Positions 1 through 7,586 of a DNA stretch of 23,543 bases are shown here, piece by piece; position 1 is the first letter of the stretch; every line of letters begins with the position of its first letter. The notes below the pieces were generated by a model. It saw nothing but the letters and a program-made list of their open reading frames with translations, was not told the DNA's origin and did no database searches. A program made the position numbers and the translations under genes. This DNA is from Actinomyces sp. (GTDB lineage Bacteria > Actinomycetota > Actinomycetes > Actinomycetales > Actinomycetaceae), in assembly GCA_018375675.1 (NCBI GenBank), contig JAHACW010000036.1:1-23543 (forward strand), written 5' to 3'.

Positions 1-29
1 TTCAACGTCGCCACGTCACAGCTGCCTGT

Positions 30-192
30 GCGCGAAAAAGTTCGCCCTGCTCGGTCTGATGGTGGGTGTGAGCGCGAAATAGTTCTCCCTGCGTACGAAT
101 AATGACCCAAAATTGGCGTTTTGTGGCGTGCTGGGCGAGTTTTTTCGCGAAAACACCGCTGGATGGGTCACGCTGGGCGAACTTTTTCGCGC
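30..192. repeat. Four-copy dyad-symmetric 21-bp repeat array
   Basis: Four copies of a 21-bp element with core GCGCGAAAAAGTTCGCCC lie at 30-50 and 72-92 (plus orientation) and 130-150 and 172-192 (inverted). Starts within each pair are exactly 42 bp apart. All four copies are symmetric about one point: paired ends sum to 222, giving a centre at 111. A perfect palindrome, CCAAAATTGG at 107-116, sits at that centre. The array is A/T-run-rich inside GC-rich DNA. No protein is convincing here: the 42-bp period keeps frames open on both strands, but the translations are only repeated short peptides. It could be a multi-site protein-binding element, a regulatory region for a gene left of the window, or a dispersed genomic repeat. 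The geometry is seen directly; function is unknown. Confidence 0.8.
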
Positions 193-452
193 CTGTTGTG
201 GCAAAGGTCGTCATTCTGACGGATTTTTCGTCGAAAAGAGGCGTTTTTTGAGTAGGAACGACGACGTTTGTAACGCTGGGCGCTCTCAGGCGCCGTGGCC
301 CGGCCCAGGCCAGCCGCGCCTTCGACGCCCCAATGAAGCGCCCGCCCACGCGTCATGCGGGGGCGGGCGGCAATACGAAGAATCAAGCAGCAACACGCAA
401 TGCAATCGCTGCAAACGACGCTAAGGTCGCAAGCAGCGCAAGCGTCGCACGC
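193..452. other. Gene-free stretch left of the GNAT gene
   Basis: No convincing coding sequence or RNA gene is visible. It contains a short inverted repeat TTTTCG-T-CGAAAA (225-237), which resembles part of the neighbouring array, and a GC-rich hairpin at 339-369. Open frames here lack a ribosome-binding site and recognisable protein features. Confidence 0.5.
339..369 (-). terminator. Possible terminator hairpin after the GNAT gene
   Basis: The inverted repeat CGCCCGCCC (339-347) / GGGCGGGCG (361-369) has 9-bp perfect arms and a 13-nt loop. It lies about 80 bp past the stop of the minus-strand GNAT gene. No T-tract follows, so termination is uncertain. Confidence 0.35.
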
Positions 453-908
453 TCACTTCTTCTCGAGTGTCACGCGGTACACGTTGGTCTCGCGCAGCTG
501 GAAGCCGGCGCGCTGGTAGAGGCGGTTCGCGGCCTCGCGCGAGGGACGCGACGTCAGGTCGACGGTGCGGGCACCGATCTTCTGAGCGTGCTCGATTGCG
601 GCGACCACGAGGGCCTGGCCGGCACCCTGGCCGCGGGCGGCCTCGTCGACGACGACGTCCTCGACCCACGCGCGCACGCCCGTGGGGATCTCGAAGGTGG
701 CCAGCGATAGCATGCCGAGGATCGGGTGGTTGCCTTCGGCGTCGGCCGTCTCGGAGCGGAACACGAAGAAGTGCACGCCGGACTGGGAGAGGAAGCGCTC
801 CACGTCGGCCTCGCTCATGGGGGCGGCGGAGCGGGACAGCTGGGGGATCAGGCGTCCCATGGCCTCGTGGATCTCAGGCGTGGCGGTGGTGATAAGTTCG
901 ACGGTCAT
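453..908 (-). CDS. GNAT-family N-acetyltransferase
   Basis: A predicted cytoplasmic acetyltransferase of 151 residues that would move an acetyl group from acetyl-CoA to an unknown amine substrate. The acetyl-CoA loop (motif A) is clear: strand VEDVVVDEAA followed by R-G-Q-G-A-G at residues 92-97, then a helix. Motif B is present at about 123-136 (SREAANRLYQRAGF), typical of the fold. The length is normal for a single-domain GNAT. The ATG at 908 is supported by an AGGAGA ribosome-binding site just upstream on the minus strand. It lies 67 bp downstream of rlmC in the same direction and may be cotranscribed with it. The substrate cannot be read from the sequence; a metabolite or a protein N-terminus are both possible. 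Confidence 0.85.
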   Translation of the reverse strand: MTVELITTATPEIHEAMGRLIPQLSRSAAPMSEADVERFLSQSGVHFFVFRSETADAEGNHPILGMLSLATFEIPTGVRAWVEDVVVDEAARGQGAGQALVVAAIEHAQKIGARTVDLTSRPSREAANRLYQRAGFQLRETNVYRVTLEKK

Positions 909-975
909 GTTTCTCCTAAGGTTAGGTCCAATTGTAGCGGGCCGGGGCTGGGGTGGGCCGCGTGATTGGAGCTAC

Positions 976-2133
976 TTACGCGCGCTCGAGGAGGAGGGCG
1001 ACCTCGGCGTGGGTCGTGTGCGGGAACATGTCGAAGATGCGGCCCTCGACGGGGCGCAGCGTGGGCATGGCCGCCAGGTCCGTAGCCAGCGATGCGGGGT
1101 TGCACGAGGAGTAGATGACGCGGGGCGCGTCGCACTCGTTCAGGTAGGTGGCCAGCTCTGCCCCGATGCCTCGACGCGGCGGGTTGACGACGATCACGTC
1201 GGGCACGTCCTCGGGCGACTGGGCTCGAGCCCACGCGGTCGCGTCGTCCGCGATGAAGGACGCAGCCGATCGTGGCAGGCCCGCGTGGCGTGCGGCGCTG
1301 ATCGCCGAGGAGATCGCCCCGGAGGATACCTCGACGCCGGTGACGCGCGGGAATCCGGCGCGTGCGGCAGCGAGGGCGAAGCCGCCGACACCGCAGTACA
1401 GGTCCCACAGGCTCTCAGGCAGACGTCCGTCGGCGAAGGGGCGCGACGCCCACACTGAGGCCTGCTCGTACAGAGCGGAGGCGACGGACGCGTTGGTCTG
1501 CGCGAAGGAACGCGGCCCCAGCTCGAGGCCTTCCACGGCCAGGGGGAGCGTGCGTGCCCGGGTCAGGATGATCTCGTCGGGGCCCTCGACGATGGCCTCG
1601 TGCGTGGGGTGAATGTTCGCGGTGACGACGTGTGCGCTGGGTACGAGGTCGCGCAAGAGCGGCAGTGCGGAGCGGATGTCGGAGACGCGGTCGCGCGTGC
1701 GCAGGACGAAGCGGATCATGAGCCGCTGGCCGTCGCCCACGGTGATGAGGATGTTTTTGAGCTCCCCGCGCTTGGTGGGAACGTCGTAGGGCGTCAGATC
1801 GAGGGAGCGGATGAAGCGCTTGAGACCGGGCGTTGCGCGGTTGATGGCGGGGTGCTGGATGGGGCAGCCGGGCAGGTCGACGCCGCGGCGGTCGGGTCCC
1901 AGGATGCCCAGGGTGGGGCGGCGTCGAGTTCCGCCGACGACGAGCTTTGCGCTCGTGCGAAATCCCTGCTCCGGGGACGAGGCTGGGGCCAGCCAGGCGA
2001 TCTCGCCGGCTCCTGGGACGGGGGAGAGGGTGGCTGCGACGGCCTCGACCTTGCCGGCGAGCTGACGCTCGTAGGGCAGGGGGAGGAGGGAGCAGGACCG
2101 GCAGGTCCCGGCGTCAAAGTGGTCGCAGCGCAT
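976..2133 (-). CDS. rlmC: 23S rRNA (uracil-747-C5)-methyltransferase RlmC
   Basis: A TrmA/RumA-family enzyme of 385 residues that uses S-adenosylmethionine to methylate C5 of a uridine in 23S rRNA. The N-terminus carries the compact iron-sulfur cluster cysteines of RlmC (C3, C11, C14 and C90), with no TRAM domain ahead of them; that arrangement favours RlmC over RlmD or TrmA. The SAM loop DLYCGVGG is at 244-251, NPPRRGIG at 317-324, the catalytic cysteine is C344 in YSSCNP, and the likely general base is E377 in the C-terminal DMFPHTTHAEVALL block. The length is ordinary. The ATG at 2133 has an AGGGG abutting it, too close for a normal ribosome site, and a TANNNT box 6 nt upstream, so the mRNA may be leaderless. 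Exact target uridine is inferred from family resemblance; B-type naming in actinobacteria is less certain than the enzyme class. Confidence 0.85.
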   Translation of the reverse strand: MRCDHFDAGTCRSCSLLPLPYERQLAGKVEAVAATLSPVPGAGEIAWLAPASSPEQGFRTSAKLVVGGTRRRPTLGILGPDRRGVDLPGCPIQHPAINRATPGLKRFIRSLDLTPYDVPTKRGELKNILITVGDGQRLMIRFVLRTRDRVSDIRSALPLLRDLVPSAHVVTANIHPTHEAIVEGPDEIILTRARTLPLAVEGLELGPRSFAQTNASVASALYEQASVWASRPFADGRLPESLWDLYCGVGGFALAAARAGFPRVTGVEVSSGAISSAISAARHAGLPRSAASFIADDATAWARAQSPEDVPDVIVVNPPRRGIGAELATYLNECDAPRVIYSSCNPASLATDLAAMPTLRPVEGRIFDMFPHTTHAEVALLLERA

Positions 2134-2139
2134 CCCCTA

Positions 2140-2145
2140 AGTGTA
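2140..2145 (-). promoter_or_regulatory. Candidate leaderless -10 box for rlmC
   Basis: On the minus strand TACACT (TANNNT type) ends 6 nt before the rlmC ATG, the spacing expected when transcription starts at the A of the start codon. No good -35 is visible because the upstream region is occupied by the hairpin at 2149-2184. Confidence 0.35.
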
Positions 2146-2148
2146 AGT

Positions 2149-2184
2149 GGGGGCGGGGCGTACCGTCAGGTACGCCCCGCCCCC
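2149..2184 (-). terminator. Strong hairpin after the fucosidase gene
   Basis: A perfect 16-bp stem, GGGGGCGGGGCGTACC (2149-2164) and its complement (2169-2184), with a GTCA loop. It lies 28 bp past the fucosidase stop and 15 bp before the rlmC start. The T-tract is weak (reads CTTACACTT on the minus strand). It probably ends fucosidase transcription and uncouples it from rlmC. Confidence 0.7.
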
Positions 2185-2212
2185 GTCTGTGGTGGTTAAG
2201 CCCACGCGATGA

Positions 2213-4585
2213 TTAGGCCTTGGCCAGGCGCGAGCGGCGGATGAGCGCCGTGCCCGCTCCTGCGGCAATCAGCGCGGCTGCCACAGCGAGCAGCGCGTTG
2301 GTGCCGGTGCGGGCCAGGCCGCCCTTGCCGCCCTGCTCGGGGGCGGGAGCCGGGGCCGCGGAGGGCTGCACGCTCGGAGCGGCGCTCGGGTCCTCGGCGG
2401 GTGCCGGGGGAGCGGTGACCGTCAGCGGCGCGGAGGCCGTCACGGTGGGTGCGTTGGACTCGGCAATGACCGTGTGGTCGCCGGCCTCGGTGTTGGCGGG
2501 GACCGTCACCTCGGCGGTGAAGTCGCCGTTCTCATCCGTGGTGGCAGTGCCAACCTCGACGGGCTCAGAGTGCAGCGTGATCGTCACGGTGGACTCGGGT
2601 GCGAAGCCCGTGCCCCTCACGGTGACGCTCTTGCCGGCCTCGACGCTGGAGGGCTCGACGATCACGGCGGGGGTCGAGAGCTTCTCGGCCTTGACGGTGA
2701 CCGCCTTGACGGTCGTGTCCTTGCCGAAGCCCTTGAGGGCGTACGCCGGGTTGTCGTACTCCAGGGTCACGCGAGCGGTCTGGTTCGCTCCGATCGCGAA
2801 GGGGCCGACACCTTCCTTGAGCTCGGCGACGGTCAGGTCCTTGATGACCTGTCCGGCGACGGTGACCTTGTACTTCGCGTAGGTGTCCGTGAAGCCCTCG
2901 GTGTCGAAGGCGACGCTCACGCCCGTGGCGACCTTGTCGCCCGAGGTGATGGAGGCCGTGAAGCTGGTCTCGCCGGTCTTGGGGGTGGGGGCCTTGAACT
3001 TTTCGAGGCCGGAGGCGGGGATCGTGGTCGCGTCCGTGCCGATGGTGGTCAGGCCGGTGGGCACGTAGTTGGGTACGCCGTTCGTGGTGACCGTGACGAC
3101 GGGGAGGATCTCGTCGGGCTGCGCGGGCAGCGTGATGACGAGGTCGTTGCCCTCGACCTTGTAGGTGAGGGGTGCGTCGGAGCCGTCGAGCTTCACCGAG
3201 GAGATGTCGTTGGCGCCGGCGCCACGCAGCGTCATCGTGCCATCGGTGGGCCACTTTTCGATGCCCAGGTAGATGTGGGAATCATCGACCATGGTCTTGC
3301 CCCAGGTCTCGATGGGGAAGTGGGTCGGGCGCGAGTTGTTGAGGATGCCGGGGTGCGCGCGGTTCCAGTCGCCGATGCCCTTGAGGACGGAGGCGTCCCA
3401 CGGATCGTAGGAGCCGTCGAACTTCGGGCCGACGTTGAAGAGGAACTGGCCGCCCAGGGCCACGGTCGAGAACATGTTGCCCACGATCTCGGTGGTCTTG
3501 GTGTGGGCGCCGCCCGGGGCCTTACGCAACGCCGTCGTGTTGTCGACGTCGATCATGTGGTCCCAGTCTTCCTCGGAGTAGTCCGGGTAGCCGGTGTCCT
3601 TGAACTTGGGAGCAGCGTCGTCCCAGTTGGCGTAGCCCCAGGTCTTGTGGAAGATCGAGACGGCCGACTCCCAGGGACCCTGGGTCTGCTCGGACTGCAT
3701 CTCGTTGTCCCAGCCGACCTCGAAGTCCGCGCGGTCGTTGCCCACGCGGGAGTTGATCATGATGTTCGGCTGGAGCTCGTGGGCCCACTGGCGCAGCTGG
3801 TCGGACTGCTCAGGGTTCGGCTTGCCCATGTCGTACCAGAGCTCGGCGATCTCGCCGTACTTGCCGCCGAGGAGTTCCTTGAGCTGCTCATGGATGTAGT
3901 CCATGTAGCCCTCTTCGTTCAGCGTGTTGTCGTTACGCCACGGGTTCTCGGGCTGCTTCTCCCAGTCGATGTTGGAGAAGTAGAGGCCGAACTTGATGCC
4001 GACCTGCTTGCAGGCCTGCGACAGCTCGAGGAGCGGGTCGCGGTGCGAGGGCGACTGCTTCGTGAAGTTGTAGTCGGTCGTGGCCGTGTCCCACATGGCG
4101 AAGCCGTCGTGGTGCTTGGAGGTGATGAGCAGCATCTTCATGCCGCTGTCCTTGGCCTGCTGACACCACGCGGTTGCGTCGAAGTTGGGGGCCTCGAAGG
4201 TCTGAGCGGTGGCCAGGTACTCGTCGCGGGGAATGCCCTGCAGCGGAATGCGGGAGTCCCAGGTCTGCTGGTGTCCCCACGCCTTGATCTGCTCGGGGTA
4301 GCCCACTTCCTGCTTCTGGCCCTTGTACCAGCCAGCGTAGGAGGAGTAGACGCCCCAGTGGATGAACATGGCGTACTTCATGTCCTGCCACTGCGCGACC
4401 TTTGTCTGGTCAGAGGCTGCGACGGCTGCGGGGATCGCGTAGCGCGCGTCGTAGGCGGCCTGGGTGGTGGGGGTGCCGGACTGGGCACCGTCGGCTGCTG
4501 GCGTGTCGGCCAAGGCGGGACCTGCCATTCCTAGTGTCAGTAGGCCGGCAAGGAGGCTGCCAGCCAGTCGTTTCGTGATGCGCAT
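2213..4585 (-). CDS. Secreted, cell-wall-anchored GH29 alpha-L-fucosidase
   Basis: A retaining exo-fucosidase predicted to release L-fucose from host glycans at the cell surface. Starting at the ATG at 4585 (GGAGA five bases upstream; a TTG one codon earlier is less likely) it is 790 residues. The signal peptide has a positive start (MRITKR), a leucine/glycine-rich core and cleavage near ALA-D. The GH29 catalytic domain covers about 60-450, with FIHWGVYS, the SKHHDGFAMW block near 157-166 and the presumed nucleophile Asp in ELWYDMG near residue 252. A beta-rich domain (about 520-640) and an Ig-like domain with VRGTGF (about 650-730) follow, then a Pro/Ala-rich linker. The C-terminus has a sorting signal: LARTG, a hydrophobic helix and a basic tail (RRSRLAKA). 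LARTG is an LAXTG motif, the type used by actinobacterial class E sortases. Fucose linkage preference is not readable from sequence. Confidence 0.92.
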   Translation of the reverse strand: MRITKRLAGSLLAGLLTLGMAGPALADTPAADGAQSGTPTTQAAYDARYAIPAAVAASDQTKVAQWQDMKYAMFIHWGVYSSYAGWYKGQKQEVGYPEQIKAWGHQQTWDSRIPLQGIPRDEYLATAQTFEAPNFDATAWCQQAKDSGMKMLLITSKHHDGFAMWDTATTDYNFTKQSPSHRDPLLELSQACKQVGIKFGLYFSNIDWEKQPENPWRNDNTLNEEGYMDYIHEQLKELLGGKYGEIAELWYDMGKPNPEQSDQLRQWAHELQPNIMINSRVGNDRADFEVGWDNEMQSEQTQGPWESAVSIFHKTWGYANWDDAAPKFKDTGYPDYSEEDWDHMIDVDNTTALRKAPGGAHTKTTEIVGNMFSTVALGGQFLFNVGPKFDGSYDPWDASVLKGIGDWNRAHPGILNNSRPTHFPIETWGKTMVDDSHIYLGIEKWPTDGTMTLRGAGANDISSVKLDGSDAPLTYKVEGNDLVITLPAQPDEILPVVTVTTNGVPNYVPTGLTTIGTDATTIPASGLEKFKAPTPKTGETSFTASITSGDKVATGVSVAFDTEGFTDTYAKYKVTVAGQVIKDLTVAELKEGVGPFAIGANQTARVTLEYDNPAYALKGFGKDTTVKAVTVKAEKLSTPAVIVEPSSVEAGKSVTVRGTGFAPESTVTITLHSEPVEVGTATTDENGDFTAEVTVPANTEAGDHTVIAESNAPTVTASAPLTVTAPPAPAEDPSAAPSVQPSAAPAPAPEQGGKGGLARTGTNALLAVAAALIAAGAGTALIRRSRLAKA

Positions 4586-4608
4586 CAAGTCTCCATTGAT
4601 TGACGGGG

Positions 4609-4625
4609 CTCTCAGTCGTTGAGAG
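4609..4625. promoter_or_regulatory. Inverted repeat upstream of the fucosidase, possible operator
   Basis: CTCTCA-GTCGT-TGAGAG is a perfect 6-bp inverted repeat with a 5-nt spacer, centred about 30 bp upstream of the fucosidase start. The position suits a repressor site for the sugar gene. No regulator is identifiable nearby. Confidence 0.35.
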
Positions 4626-4680
4626 CGTTACTAGTTTGCCAGAGGAAGGGTGTAGTACGCCACTTTCGAACTTTGCAATA

Positions 4681-4720
4681 ACTTACGATGGGCTTTCGCC
4701 TGACTTACGAACGCTTGACA
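4681..4720 (+). promoter_or_regulatory. Direct repeat ACTTACGA and consensus -35 box
   Basis: ACTTACGA occurs at 4681-4688 and 4703-4710, 22 bp apart (about two helical turns). It is followed by a perfect TTGACA at 4715-4720. The best -10 candidate, TAGTGC at 4736-4741, has short (15-bp) spacing, so the promoter assignment is tentative. It would read towards dnaK. Confidence 0.3.
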
Positions 4721-4793
4721 CTATGGAACTTTTGGTAGTGCCAGGCCGTGTTTCGTCTAGCCAGGTGGGATGGAATAAAAGCGAGCAAACAAA

Positions 4794-4814
4794 GTTGAGT
4801 ACATCAGACTCAGG
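4794..4814 (+). promoter_or_regulatory. HAIR operator 1 (HspR site) upstream of dnaK
   Basis: GTTGAGT-ACATCAG-ACTCAGG matches the HspR-associated inverted repeat CTTGAGT-N7-ACTCAAG with changes at the outer ends. GGAATAAAA at 4772-4780 precedes it by 13 bp, as in the two later units. Confidence 0.85.
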
Positions 4815-4871
4815 TTTTGAGCGGCTCAACCTTTCAGGCGTCGACGACGGAATAAAAGTCGACTCTCAAAA

Positions 4872-4892
4872 GTTGAGTACAGCAGACTCAAG
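4872..4892 (+). promoter_or_regulatory. HAIR operator 2 (HspR site) upstream of dnaK
   Basis: GTTGAGT-ACAGCAG-ACTCAAG, a near-perfect HAIR. Outer arms CTCAAA (4865-4870) and TTTGAG (4893-4898) extend the dyad, making this the longest palindrome of the three. GGAATAAAA lies at 4849-4857, 14 bp upstream. Confidence 0.9.
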
Positions 4893-4934
4893 TTTGAGAG
4901 CTACGGGTTGCGGAATAAAAACCCGGCTCCTAAA

Positions 4935-4955
4935 GTTGAGTACATCAGACTCAAG
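4935..4955 (+). promoter_or_regulatory. HAIR operator 3 (HspR site) upstream of dnaK
   Basis: GTTGAGT-ACATCAG-ACTCAAG, nearest to dnaK and about 100 bp before its start. GGAATAAAA lies at 4912-4920, 14 bp upstream. HspR bound at these sites, with DnaK as co-repressor in studied actinobacteria, should shut the operon off without stress. Confidence 0.9.
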
Positions 4956-5009
4956 GACGCGTCGGGATCCTCCCGGCGCCCACAGCAGACCAGTACAACA
5001 GACCAACGC

Positions 5010-5036
5010 GAGCCGCTCCGGAAGCGGAGGCGGCCT
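5010..5036 (+). other. GC-rich hairpin in the dnaK 5' leader
   Basis: GAGCCGCTCCG, a GAAG loop and CGGAGGCGGC can pair with one bulged G. It sits directly ahead of the dnaK ribosome-binding region (GAAAGGA, 5044-5050). It could affect leader folding or translation; no function is shown by sequence alone. Confidence 0.35.
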
Positions 5037-5058
5037 CGTGAACGAAAGGACAACAACC

Positions 5059-6894
5059 ATGGCACGTGCAGTCGGCATCGACCTCGGTACCACCAACTCC
5101 GCTATCGCCGTCCTCGAAGGCGGCGAGCCCACCATCATCCCCAACGCTGAAGGCGCCCGCACGACCCCCTCGGTCGTCGCCTTCTCCAAGACCGGCGAGG
5201 TCCTGGTTGGCGAGATCGCCAAGCGCCAGGCCGTCACCAACGTTGACCGCACCATCTCCTCCGTCAAGCGCCACATGGGCACCGACTGGACCACGGAGAT
5301 TGACGGTAAGAAGTACACCGCGCAGGAAATCTCCGCGCGCATCCTCATGAAGCTGAAGGCTGACGCCGAGGCCTACCTGGGCGAGCCCGTCACCGAGGCT
5401 GTCATCACCGTCCCCGCCTACTTCAACGACGCTCAGCGCCAGGCCACCAAGGACGCCGGTCAGATCGCCGGCCTCAAGGTCGAGCGCATCGTCAACGAGC
5501 CCACCGCCGCGGCCCTGGCCTACGGCCTCGAAAAGGGTAAGGAAGACGAGCTCATCCTGGTCTTCGACCTCGGTGGCGGCACCTTCGACGTGTCCCTCCT
5601 CGAGGTGGGCAAGGATGACGACGGCTTCTCCACCATCCAGGTTCGCGCCACCTCCGGTGACAACAACCTGGGCGGCGACGACTGGGATCAGCGCATCGTC
5701 AACTGGCTGATCGACCAGGTCAAGGCCAAGACCGGCGCCGACCTGTCCAAGGATGCGGTCGCCCTCCAGCGCCTCAAGGAGGCCGCTGAGCAGGCGAAGA
5801 AGGAGCTGTCCTCCGCGACCTCCACGAACATCTCGCTGCAGTACCTGTCCATGACCGCCGACGGCCCCATCCACCTGGATGAGTCCCTGACGCGCGCCAA
5901 GTTCGAGGAGCTGACCTCCGACCTGCTCGAGCGCACCAAGAAGCCCTTCCGCGATGTCATGGCCGAGGCCGGCGTGACCGTCTCCGAGATCGACCACGTC
6001 GTGCTCGTCGGCGGCTCCACCCGTATGCCCGCCGTCACCGAGGTCGTCAAGGAGCTGACCGGCGGCCGCGAGCCCAACAAGGGCGTCAACCCCGATGAGG
6101 TCGTCGCCGTGGGCGCCGCCCTGCAGGCCGGCGTCATCCAGGGTGACCGCAAGGACGTCCTGCTCATCGACGTGACCCCGCTGTCGCTCGGCATCGAGAC
6201 CAAGGGCGGCGTCATGACCAAGCTCATCGACCGCAACACGGCCATCCCGACCAAGGCCTCGGAGATCTTCTCCACCGCCGAGGACGGCCAGCCCTCCGTG
6301 CTCATCCAGGTCTACCAGGGCGAGCGTGAGTTCGCCCGTGACAACAAGCTGCTCGGCACCTTCGAGCTGTCCGGCATCGCCCCGGCTCCCCGCGGCGTGC
6401 CGCAGATCGAGGTCACCTTCGACATCGACGCGAACGGCATCGTTCACGTCTCCGCGAAGGACCGTGGCACCGGCAAGGAGCAGTCGGTGACGATCACCGG
6501 CGGTTCCTCCCTGCCCAAGGAAGACATCGACCGCATGGTGCGCGAGGCCGAGGAGCACGCCGCCGAGGACAAGAAGCGCCGCGAAGAGGCCGACACCCGC
6601 AACCAGGCTGAGCAGACCGTCTACGCGACGGAGAAGCTGCTCAAGGACGAGGCCGACAAGATCTCCGAGGAGACCCGCGAGGCCGTCCAGAAGGATGTCG
6701 ACGCCGTCAAGGAAGCCCTCAAGGGTGACGACATCGAGGCCGTGAAGACCGCCATGGCGACCCTGTCCGAGTCCGGCATGAAGATTGGCCAGGAGATCTA
6801 CGCCAAGCAGCAGGCCGACGAGGCCGGCGCCCAGTCCGCGCCCGCGCAGGATGACGTCGTGGACGCCGAGATCGTTGACGAGGACAACAAGTGA
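5059..6894 (+). CDS. dnaK: Chaperone DnaK (Hsp70)
   Basis: ATP-driven cytoplasmic Hsp70 of 611 residues that binds exposed hydrophobic peptide stretches and works with DnaJ and GrpE. The ATG at 5059 begins the canonical [19 protein letters not shown] phosphate-binding segment; in-frame codons further upstream overlap the HspR operators and are not family sequence. The nucleotide-binding domain includes [33 protein letters not shown] and [10 protein letters not shown]. The linker [16 protein letters not shown] leads into the peptide-binding beta domain, followed by the helical lid and the conserved acidic tail [21 protein letters not shown] ribosome site precedes the start. It is first in the dnaK-grpE-dnaJ-hspR operon and overlaps grpE by 4 bp. 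Three HAIR operators upstream point to HspR repression. Confidence 0.98.
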   Translation: MARAVGIDLGTTNSAIAVLEGGEPTIIPNAEGARTTPSVVAFSKTGEVLVGEIAKRQAVTNVDRTISSVKRHMGTDWTTEIDGKKYTAQEISARILMKLKADAEAYLGEPVTEAVITVPAYFNDAQRQATKDAGQIAGLKVERIVNEPTAAALAYGLEKGKEDELILVFDLGGGTFDVSLLEVGKDDDGFSTIQVRATSGDNNLGGDDWDQRIVNWLIDQVKAKTGADLSKDAVALQRLKEAAEQAKKELSSATSTNISLQYLSMTADGPIHLDESLTRAKFEELTSDLLERTKKPFRDVMAEAGVTVSEIDHVVLVGGSTRMPAVTEVVKELTGGREPNKGVNPDEVVAVGAALQAGVIQGDRKDVLLIDVTPLSLGIETKGGVMTKLIDRNTAIPTKASEIFSTAEDGQPSVLIQVYQGEREFARDNKLLGTFELSGIAPAPRGVPQIEVTFDIDANGIVHVSAKDRGTGKEQSVTITGGSSLPKEDIDRMVREAEEHAAEDKKRREEADTRNQAEQTVYATEKLLKDEADKISEETREAVQKDVDAVKEALKGDDIEAVKTAMATLSESGMKIGQEIYAKQQADEAGAQSAPAQDDVVDAEIVDEDNK

Positions 6895-7547
6895 GCACCG
6901 AAGAAACCAACGGTTTCTCGGCGCCCAACGAAGACGCCAACGTCGCCGGGGCCGACTCCTTTGAGTCGGCCCCGGCCGGCCAGGCGGCCGAGAACAACGA
7001 GACCGCGCCCGACGCGAATGACGCAGCCCCGGCCTCGTCCGAGGGTGCGACTGACGACATGAGCGCCTTCGAGGAGCAGATCGAGGACTCTGACCTCGCC
7101 AAGGCCCTCGAGCGTATCGCGAGCGTCGAGGATCAGCTGGCCCGCGCCAACGCGGAGCTGTACAACCAGGGCCAGGAGTACGCCAACTACGTGCGTCGCT
7201 CCAAGGAGGCCATCCCCGGTCATAAGACCGCAGGCCAGGACGAGGTCATCGAGTCGCTCATCAGCGTCCTCGACGACATCGCCGCCGCCCGCTCGCATGG
7301 TGACCTGGAGGACGGCCCCTTCGCGTCGATCGCCACGAAGCTCGAGGAGACGCTCAAGACGCGTTTCGAGCTCGAGCGCTACGGCGCCGAGGGCGACGAC
7401 TTCGACCCCGCCCTGCACGACGCCCTCATGGCGACCACCAGCCCGGACGTTGACCATCCCGTCATCGGGCAGGTCCTCGCGAGCGGCTACCGCCGTGGCG
7501 AACGCGTCGTGCGCGCCGCGAAGGTGCTGGTGAACAACCCTGAATGA
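6891..7547 (+). CDS. grpE: Nucleotide exchange factor GrpE
   Basis: Dimeric exchange factor of 218 residues that releases ADP from DnaK. It starts with GTG inside the dnaK stop region (GTGA, 4-bp overlap), so the two are translationally coupled. Residues 1-65 are a low-complexity acidic Ala/Asn/Glu tail, disordered and variable in the family. A long helix covers about 70-135, including the typical segment [18 protein letters not shown] (90-107). The C-terminal beta domain ends in [26 protein letters not shown], the GrpE signature. It is followed after 39 bp by dnaJ. Regulation is with dnaK through HspR. Confidence 0.97.
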   Translation: MSTEETNGFSAPNEDANVAGADSFESAPAGQAAENNETAPDANDAAPASSEGATDDMSAFEEQIEDSDLAKALERIASVEDQLARANAELYNQGQEYANYVRRSKEAIPGHKTAGQDEVIESLISVLDDIAAARSHGDLEDGPFASIATKLEETLKTRFELERYGAEGDDFDPALHDALMATTSPDVDHPVIGQVLASGYRRGERVVRAAKVLVNNPE

Positions 7548-7586
7548 CATCGACACGCTCGCAACTGAAAGAGAGGTGACACGCGC

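Noticed and set aside
30..192. CRISPR array
   Set aside because: There are only four copies, two in each orientation, with 21-bp spacers inside each pair and 37 bp at the centre. CRISPR repeats are all in one orientation with uniform spacers, and no cas gene is present.
2..424. Open frames on both strands across the left-edge repeat array
   Set aside because: They lack ribosome sites and known domains. The translations consist of the repeat read in one frame, which follows from the 42-bp period.
2474..4534. Very long open frame on the plus strand opposite the fucosidase
   Set aside because: The translation is rich in Val/Gly/Leu/Arg/Asp with no recognisable domain. It is the usual mirror of third-position GC in the true minus-strand gene, which has a signal peptide, catalytic motifs and an anchor.
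4600..5058. An N-terminal extension of DnaK in the same frame
   Set aside because: The frame is open, but it runs through three HspR operators and the residues do not resemble DnaK. The ATG at 5059 gives the canonical start with a ribosome site.
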